Source of the DNA: Oxytricha trifallax
Taxonomy: Eukaryota > Ciliophora > Spirotrichea > Sporadotrichida > Oxytrichidae
Length of the DNA: 64,000 nt
Direction of reading: 5' to 3'
Assembly: GCA_000711775.1 (NCBI GenBank)
Contig: ARYC01001473.1
Location: forward strand, 1-64,000
Positions 56,596 to 64,000 of this stretch are shown here, piece after piece. The translations under genes and the position numbers were made by a program. Every line of letters starts with the position of its first letter. Position 1 is the stretch's first letter. The notes beneath the pieces are model-generated. The model did not search any database. It saw only the letters and a program-made list of their open reading frames with translations, and was not told the DNA's origin.

Positions 56596-57642
56596 ATGAA
56601 AGTTCACTTTAATAAGTGTATGCTTAAGAATATGAATTAGATGTAAATATATTCTTAATTAAGATATGGGACAGATAATCCAGAATTTATGTCTAAATCT
56701 ATTATCAGTTTAAGAATGTTGGAAAAGTTTTTCAAAACTTCTCGATATAAAATATAGAAAATTTTGAAATCCACAATAACTTAATCAAAACAAATTAAAT
56801 GCGCTAATAAAGTTAAAAAATCTAAATTTACTCAAGAGCATATTGATTATATTTTATCCCCACAAACATTAATAAACTGGACGGCTTACTCACTTTAAGA
56901 CAGGGCAATATTATTTCATAGAAAATTTCCTTAGGTTAGCATCTCTCCATCATATTTAAGATAGATTTATAAAAAATATCAAGTGAAATACAAAATGCTA
57001 AGAATTCAACCTAAGATTAGAAAATAAAGCCACTTTGACAATTTAATTTAGCTGCATGAATTAATGAATAAGTTATCCCTTGTAATAGAATAAGGGTATA
57101 CAGTGATTTTTATTGATGAAGCAATATTTTCAAAGAAGTTAGTTCTAAAAAAATCTTGGAGGTTAAAAAATTAGAATTATGAATTAGTAGATTATAGAGA
57201 TTAAGTTAAAACTGCAGCTGTAATTGCTGGTATTTCTGAAGAATGTGGACTAGTAAACTACCTAGTGACTGAAAATTCAATTAAAAAATAAGACTTAATT
57301 CAATTCATTTAAGAGTTGTCCTAAGTCTAACATGGCAAAAAATTTGCATTATTTCTCGATAATCTTAGAATTCACCACTCTCGAGAAACAAAAGAGTATT
57401 GCTTCTAAAATAATATCCCACTGCTATATAACTTGCCTTACAGTCCATAATTCAACCCAATTGAAAATTATTGGGCTTTAATAAAACAGAATTACAGAAA
57501 GATAATTGCATAAAAGTTATTATAAAATTAGATAATTAATAGTTTTTAATTAATTAATGAATCAATCAATAACACAAGCAATAAACACGCACAAAATATT
57601 GCTAAAAAGGGAGTTTAGCTATTAAGTTTGAATATTAATTGA
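56596..57642 (+). CDS. Element D DD34E transposase, open, 348 residues
   Basis: ATG 56596 lies 8 bases inside the left repeat edge, and the only TGA in the frame is 57640-57642. The length fits TBE 42-kDa transposases. The catalytic motifs are complete: FIDEAIFSKK (Asp residue 174), LFLDNLRIHH (Asp 255) and FNPIENYWAL (Glu 290), giving DD34E spacing. The N-terminal third is basic and probably the DNA-binding part. It is related to the broken TBE-A and TBE-B enzymes and to that of element E. The 3' end overlaps the end of the convergent second gene by about 80 bases. It is the only fully open transposase in the window. Confidence 0.9.
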
Positions 57643-58416
57643 ATTAATAAAATCATATATTAAATCTATTTGATTAAATTTGCTAACTATTATGCTATAC
57701 ATTTTGATATTCCATTCCATCGCTTTTAGATTCTTCATCCTCTTAAAATTCATCGTTCTATTGTTGCTAAATTATTTTGTGTTTTTGGGTCCTAAATATT
57801 TTCGTTTGAACTAATTTTTTATTTCATCTATCTTTACATTTTTTTGTTCATCACAAGCTTTCTATCTTGCATTAAAAAGATAGACCTCCCTCTTTTCTCT
57901 ATAATGAGTAAAATAAAAATATTAATTACTTGAGACAAATGGGTACTCTCTCAACTGCTTTGCCCACTCTGGTGTTTCCAAAATTGTATGGTTATGATTC
58001 TATTATTCCCCTCCACCATGTCTTACCGTTATGGCATCTTAAACCATTTACTTGAGATCTTTTTCTCTTAATGTACTCATTAAACCTAAAAGAAAATCTT
58101 TTTCAATCCTTGCTTTTTATCCCTTTTTATTAGTATTTGGTAAGTATGCCATAAATTTTTAATCATCTTTTACAAACTCGAGTATATTATTTAGTGATAA
58201 CTCTGGGTAATTTGGAACTCCCATGTTTTTAATTTCATTTATTTTTAAAGCCTTTTTATTACCATTAATTACATCTCTTAAAAAGTCAATTCTAGTATTA
58301 CTCATTGAAGGTAGAAACAAACCAACTAAGAAATAGTTTAATATAAAATATATTACCTTAAAATGATAAGTATTAATATAAATCATTTTTACACCTAAAT
58401 TTGTTAATGAGTTCAT
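57562..58416 (-). CDS. Element D second gene (TBE 22-kDa-type homologue), 284 residues
   Basis: ATG 58416-58414 to TGA 57564-57562, with no internal TGA. It aligns with the TBE-B protein: LVGLFLPSMS (compare VVGFFLPMME), VPNYPELSLNN (compare IPNYPEISMTN) and KQLREYPFVSS (compare SELQKHPYISS). The C-terminal third is Lys/Arg-rich, suggesting nucleic-acid binding. A hydrophobic stretch near residues 18-35 (FKVIYFILNYFLVGLFLP) could be a membrane or buried segment. The function of this family is unknown. Its conservation in TBE-A, TBE-B, D and E implies a needed role in transposition or its control. Confidence 0.75.
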
Positions 58417-58882
58417 CAGGAGTCAATTATACCATATCCTCACCAAATCTACGTTTTTAATGCATCTATAAATTTTAATTCATTTATAAAAAACGAAATT
58501 CAATTTTTTATATACTAATTATTCAATTTACTCCAAGGATAAATTACCAAAAAAAGTAATTAATTATAAAAATGTTTCTAATTTAAGAAAAATAATTAAG
58601 CATACCTAGGGTTATGCCATATTTTATAACTTAATAAATTTATATTTGAAAAATAACATTTCATTTTTAAAAGTTGAATTTAATTAAAAATAAAACAACT
58701 TAAAAAATAATAAATTAACTTCAATTGATGATTTTGATAATCAATTTTTTAATATTTAATTATTATACTTTCAAAGTCAGAAGTTGTAAAAATTAAATAC
58801 AAACTTCTGAGTGATTTATTTATTTTCTTAATTTTATATAATTATTATAATTAATTAAAATATTTTTATGTAAAAGAAAGCA
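58417..58882. promoter_or_regulatory. Divergent promoter region of element D
   Basis: An A+T-rich gap between the second and third genes. It holds an inverted repeat, TCAGAAGTTGTA and TACAAACTTCTGA (58777-58812), placed like the dyads of TBE-A and TBE-B but different in sequence. A regulatory role is inferred from position. Confidence 0.4.
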
Positions 58883-60391
58883 ATGGAACATAATATGCTT
58901 AATAAGAAATAAAAGAAAAAACTAGATAACCTTGAATTAAGGTAAAATTCTTCAAAACGGAGAAAAATCAATGCCCAAGGTCATTATTTGACCAATTTGT
59001 AAATTGATGTTTGTGAATCTGAAAAGTTACTGTCCAAGAATAGCCAAAATTTGCAAAAATAATAATCAATTGTGCAAAATATTTTTAAAATAGAGTATTA
59101 TCCTGATAATCTGCTAGTTTCAAAACCTCCCAAAATCTATCAATGTAAAATTCAAGATTGTGCTAAAACTTTTACAACTTACAGTAAATACTCTTCTCAT
59201 AAATAAAACAGCCATAAAAACAAAGTTTATTATCGAAGACTATAAAAATCAGATAATAAATATATATGCATTCTTTGTTAAGAGCCATAAAATTCTGTTC
59301 ATTTGATTAAAAAACACTACGTAATTGATCACACTGACTAAGATTGGGATGATAAATAATTATTAAAATATGAACATTTTACTCAAAATTAGGAAAAATG
59401 ATTTTTATAAGAAAAAGACAGACAAATAAAATAACTATAATACAAAGAGGATTGGAGACTTCTAAGGGAACATCACATAAAAAAAAGTACAGAACTTGCA
59501 AATAATTAATATTCCAAATTCTCTGGTTTCAATCCTGCTAATTTAAAACTTATAACATTCTGGATTGAAAGAGCAGTAATTGATAAATAATTAAAACCTT
59601 TAAGACTAAACTAAATTCATGAAAAAAAATTTGCAAAAAAAACACAAGTCATTTTCCCTTTTTAATACCTGAAAAATGATAAATTTAATTAATCAAAATT
59701 TGACATTTACATACAAATCATATATACTGCCATGCAAAAGAATGTTCATAGAATTGTAGAAATTGAGCGATTATCCTTGTCTGAAAATTGCGAGACAATT
59801 GAAATTAATTCTCTTGATTTTACTCTTGAAGAATTATTTAATAAAAGAGAATTAACCCCATCTGAGAAAAGATTTATAATTAATAAATTATTTTTTGCAA
59901 TTGTTCACCTTCACTCAATTGGCTACATTCATAATAACATTAATCCATAAAATATTGTTCTGACTAAAGACTTTAAGTAATTGAACATTAAAGGATTTGA
60001 GCATAGTAATTCAATTGAAGAGAATAGCAAAGGAGGTGAAGATTTAAACTCACCATTCCAACACCCCTAGAATAATTCAATGAGGAAAGGAGACTATTTT
60101 AGAGATTATTATAGCTTTGCTATGATTATGTTTATGTTTATGGAAGGGAAAGAAGGCTTCAATTGCTACATTTAAAACCCAAGATTTAAAACAAGCCTTT
60201 AAGAATTGATAAAATACAATTACAATATCCCTGAAGGAACCATTTTGAGATATTGTATTCTCAGCAATTAATAGGAAAAGTTACTTAACAGAGAATACTT
60301 TTGGGAAATTGTGAACTAATGTAGCTTTGAAAAATAATACTTTAGAGCAGAGTTATAAGGATGGGGGATGAAGAAGCATATCATGTTTTGA
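58883..60391 (+). CDS. Element D zinc-finger/kinase gene with one in-frame TGA
   Basis: ATG 58883 to TGA 60389-60391 is 502 codons, the size of the TBE 57-kDa gene, with a single in-frame TGA at 59399-59401 (codon 173). Before it are two C2H2 fingers, CKIQDC...HKQNSH and CILC...HYVIDH. After it comes a kinase-like domain: HSIGYIHNNINPQNIVL stands in the catalytic-loop position, so the HRD triad is HNN, and GFEH replaces DFG. The catalytic residues are gone, so the domain is at best a pseudokinase. The TGA could be a point mutation, a readthrough site, or a real boundary between a finger protein and a kinase-like protein. Confidence 0.75.
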
Positions 60392-60550
60392 ATAATTTGT
60401 ATATTTTAAATAAAAATTTAACAATTATAAATGTTTTATGAAAACATAGAAAGCGTGCTATAATTTAGAGATTTTTCAAATTATAAGTTTATAAATTATT
60501 TTTTTAAAAAATAACCAGTATTTTAATTTAATTGATGTAAAAAATTATCT

Positions 60551-61383
60551 TTATCCTTTAATAATTCTTTTAATTAAATTATTAGAATTAAACCGCACTC
60601 TAACTCAAAATAGCCCTCGTTAGGGTTGGAGTGCGGAAATAAATACTTAAATACTGAAGGCAAAACTAATATAAAAAGGATTAGTATTAGCAATTTTACA
60701 AAAGTTTATTGAACACTAATTAAGGTGCGGATTTTATTAGGCCAATGTTATTTTTGCTGAATTCTCAATGAAGAGTCTAACTCAAAGCCATTGCAAATCT
60801 GGGACATTTCAACTGGAAATCTGAGTCCGTTCTTTATCCTCTCCAATTTTTCAAAATGCTAATGCGATCCAGAGCCCTAATCTCTAAACTTTTTCATTAA
60901 ATCTTGAGGAGGTGAACCGAGTTCATATAGTTCAGCAAATTTCTCAAATACTAAAGTTTCGTCAGCTGATTTATTGTTTTCATAGATGTTGCAAAGCCAA
61001 ACTTTTGAAACTGAGGATTTTAAAGAATGCAGTGGATGTCCTTCAGATTTTCAACTGGTGACTTGATATCCGAACCTTTGCTCTAGCCTAAGCCAGCCTC
61101 CAACCTCCCTCCGCGGCAAGATTCTCACTCATCAAGACGAACTCCTGCATCTCATGGGTTTTACATTCAGTACGGTCACCTGCCAGACTTACAGGCCAAC
61201 AGTAGCAGGCCAGGTCGTATCCATCTAGCACCAGTATTAGATTACTTAAAATCTCTAGATAAATATTCCATTCAAAATTAATAATGATTATTAAAGTTGT
61301 AAAACCATTGATCATAGTATATGTTTCTAAAAATTTGGATTTATAGATTTCTAAATTTTGGTAAATGTTTAAATTTTTACTCA
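60551..61383. repeat. Element D right terminal inverted repeat
   Basis: 833 bp, the inverted complement of the left repeat, with the CCGCACTC stem near its inner edge (60593-60635). Confidence 0.9.
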
Positions 61384-61384
61384 A
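60604..61384 (-). CDS. Protein encoded inside the element D terminal repeat (right copy)
   Basis: Minus-strand copy of the frames at 55750-56535. The main frame extends from an upstream ATG at 61429 in the flank, or from within the repeat, and differs from the left copy by single residues (SNLILVL for SNLKLVL). Almost no divergence between the two copies implies recent origin or gene conversion. Confidence 0.4.
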
Positions 61385-62110
61385 TATATAACTTTCAAGT
61401 ATTACAAATTCTTTATATATAATTAACAATAAAATGGTAAAATTTTTATGAGCATTTAATTTAATATTAAAAAAAAGATAAAACTTTTAGTTCTGTCATA
61501 ATAAGTTAAAAGGTTTAATAGAATAAAATCTTGCCAAAAATAATATTAAATTCATTAATTGTATTGATAAATCTGCTAAACAAAGAAATGACATCAATTA
61601 TACTATCATATATATATTAAAGTGATAAAAATTTATACCCTATAATACTATATAATAAGATAGCAATAAAGTATTATAATTCAAGTAAAAATACTTAAAA
61701 AAATAATTTAAATTAATTAATAGTATCTCGTAACTAATTATTTATATTATATCAAAGCAAGAGATGATTAAGCGTAAAGATCATATTATTGATAATTTAA
61801 TTTAATATTCTCTATAAATTTGTATTTTGTATAAAAAATATTATTTAATATTTAACTAAAAAATGTAAAATGCATTAGAAAAGTAAAAAAAATTATATAT
61901 TTTAATATTAATTGAAGTATAAAATTATATAACAAAAGTAATATGAAAAATATATGAATATTAATAAATTGTAAATATATTTTAAATATTATAATAAATA
62001 AATATAACAAGACTATAACTGTTAAACGATAAAATTATTCTTCAAAGTAAAATAAATAATAAATAGAATTAAAGAAATTAAAAAAAAGAAAATATTGTAT
62101 ATTTAAATAT
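61384..62110. other. A+T-rich DNA, nothing seen
   Basis: No gene or repeat is recognised. Confidence 0.5.
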
Positions 62111-62115
62111 GTATA

Positions 62116-62240
62116 TCATTAAGTTGAAGTACGTTTTGTGATTACCAAGAATTCAGGATCTTAGAATGGTTTGTAGAGGTCAATAACTGTTTTGGGGTGT
62201 CGAATAGTTTTTCCTTTTTGAAAACGCAGTCTTATCTTAT
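62116..62240 (-). other. Small coding-like island
   Basis: The minus strand reads LRFQKGKTIRHPKTVIDLYK and continues about 18 residues to TGA 62118-62116. The island is richer in G+C than its flanks. It may be a final exon or a small macronuclear-destined segment. No family is recognised. Confidence 0.3.
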
Positions 62241-64000
62241 AAATCTTAATGAATAAATTAATGATTGAATATAGTAATTGATAATCTTTGATTTGTAATT
62301 CTTACAAAAATCTTTTTAAAATCAATTTCTTATATAAATTTAGTTATTACCTTTTTTGGTTTTTATTTAAATTTGTACCTTTTTTTTTATAAAGATAAAA
62401 ATTAAATTAATAACAACTTATTATAGAAAGAATTATTATATAATCTAATAATCATCTTTTTTATCAATTGACTTGATTCTTTTTTAATCAATTTTTTGTT
62501 ATAAAAATTATTTTTTCCTTATTATTTTTTATAAAGTTCCTTATTTTGATTTAATATCTTTTCCATTTTATCCTAAACCTCTTACTATTACTTTATGCGA
62601 AATTAATTCTTTTAATTAAATCCAATTACATTATTATGCAAATGCAATTTAACAAAATAACACGAGTATTTATAAGTCATTTTCTAAATATTAAAATGTT
62701 GGCTCAATAAAATAAGTTAAGAATATGATTATTTTGATTAAATGAGCAGCATAATTCATTTATTCAAACTCTTAAGCCATAATTATTATCTTATTATTTC
62801 GAAATTACATAATTCCAAATAAAATCTTAATTTAATTAAGAAATTATCAGTATAATATATACCATTTTCTTTTTAATTTTCTTTATTGAATATATTTTTT
62901 TTTCTTGAAATAAATTGCTTAATACAATTGAGTGAATTAAAATCCTCTCTAAACTACTATAATAACTTAATATTTGGTAATTCTCATTTATTTGATTGTT
63001 TGAAACATTAGCACTGATTAACTTTGTTAATTTAAGCTTATCTTTTATTTAAAAATGGGATAGCAATATCTAAAATTAGGATTTTTTTTCAAATAAGTCT
63101 CATCCAAAGCATTTTGTAATATATTAACATCCTTGTATAATTATAATAATAACATACTTTAATTGTCAATACTAACACAGATATCACATCAATTTAAACT
63201 ATAGAATATTTAATTTCGTTTTATTCCAAAAGATTTCATCAACAATTAATTTACAAAGTTATTCTATATTTTAATGCAAAATAAGGAGATAGTATTAGTT
63301 TCAATAGAAGTTGCCTTTGTTTATTTCTAGAATAATATTGTATTAAAAGTTTTTATTATTCATATTTTGATTTATCATTTTAAAACAAATTGCGAATTTA
63401 ATAAAAAATATTAAATAACAAAGTCTAAACAATTGACATTAAATTAAAAATTAAATATGATAATGATATCATTTTAATACTATTCTAATTTTTGACAATT
63501 CAGGAAACTTTCTTTATAATCTAAGTAGTAATTGTTGCTATTTGTGTTTCTTGTTAGCTTTATTTTTTGTTTACAAACTCCTATCAATCAGCCTTTTATA
63601 AAAATGATTTTATCCATTAAAATTTAGAGCATATTCTTAATTAATTCACAGAGAAATAAAAATTGATTATTAAAATATTTTTTGAATTCATTAACATTAT
63701 CGTAATCAATTGAATTATATGCTTGATTTAAAATGTGAATAATCACATCCAATAATATCAATTTTCTAAATATGGCCATCTGCTAACTCATTTACTATTT
63801 CTAATTATTTAAAAATCCAAAGATTTAATCAAAATGAGTTTTGATAAATCGATTAGAACTGATATTTAGATTCTAGATTTTTATGGGCTAATATACTCAA
63901 CCATCTACTTAAGACTTATATAAATATATAATTTCATTAGTTTTAATTAATGATAATTCGTTGATTCTTTTATCCCAATCTTCACCATTAATAATCAATT
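62241..64000. other. A+T-rich DNA, nothing seen
   Basis: No gene, long inverted repeat or telomeric tract is recognised up to the window end. Confidence 0.5.

Larger units (their letters stand above)
55751..61383 (+). mobile_element. Element D: TBE-related transposon with 835-bp inverted repeats and no telomeric ends
   Basis: 5.6 kb bounded by nearly identical inverted repeats (55751-56588 and 60551-61383). Between them are the three TBE-type genes in TBE order: transposase (+) 56596-57642, second gene (-) 57562-58416, zinc-finger/kinase gene (+) 58883-60391. Two frames are fully open and the third has one TGA. C4A4 tracts are absent at both ends. ATATATAA occurs just outside both ends (near 55732 and 61384) and may be a target duplication if the left end extends slightly further. 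The small amount of damage suggests recent activity. Confidence 0.85.

Overview
The window is germline (micronuclear-type) DNA of a stichotrich ciliate close to Oxytricha or Stylonychia. Three things in the sequence point there. Recognisable protein families read through many TAA and TAG codons (read as Gln) and end only at TGA. C4A4/G4T4 telomere-like tracts sit at the ends of transposons. Three copies belong to the telomere-bearing element (TBE) family. The background is about 75% A+T, with small islands of higher G+C that are almost all mobile DNA. No bacterial gene organisation, rRNA gene or convincing tRNA gene is seen. Because only TGA stops translation, open frames of 100-170 codons arise by chance here, so I trust only frames backed by family motifs.

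Layout: 1-621 is the end of a TBE (TBE-C). 622-about 5480 is a TBE-related element (element E) with a transposase, the second TBE-type gene on the opposite strand, and, in the position of the usual zinc-finger/kinase gene, a superfamily-2 helicase-like gene. 5.5-15.4 kb is mostly featureless, with a probable 5'-truncated insertion at 10632-11239 (12-bp direct repeats) and two MITE-like elements. 15925-20531 is TBE-A, with an 805-bp palindrome inserted in its second gene. 20570-22537 is a nested inverted-repeat element. 23375-24867 is an inverted-repeat element carrying a broken importin-beta gene. 27.5-32.8 kb is a decayed LINE with a 366-bp cassette inserted in it. 32874-34801 is an inverted-repeat element carrying a Rep-like SF3 helicase gene. 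37697-40253 is a fold-back element with a deleted LINE in its loop. 40523-44463 is TBE-B. 45841-47435 is a second short LINE with a perfect 15-bp target duplication. 50360-51019 is a G+C-richer insertion. 55751-61383 is a large TBE-related element (element D). 61.4-64 kb is almost empty.

The most striking item is element D. It has the three TBE genes in the TBE arrangement, with an open DD34E transposase of 348 codons, an open second gene of 284 codons, and a zinc-finger/kinase gene of 502 codons with one in-frame TGA. It has no telomeric ends and is instead bounded by nearly identical inverted repeats of about 835 bp that each encode the same small protein. Together with element E this suggests TBE-type transposons are a wider group with exchangeable termini and an exchangeable third gene. 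A second theme is inverted-repeat elements that carry a foreign or host gene (SF3 Rep, importin-beta) and no transposase. All three TBE transposase copies visible are broken or incomplete.
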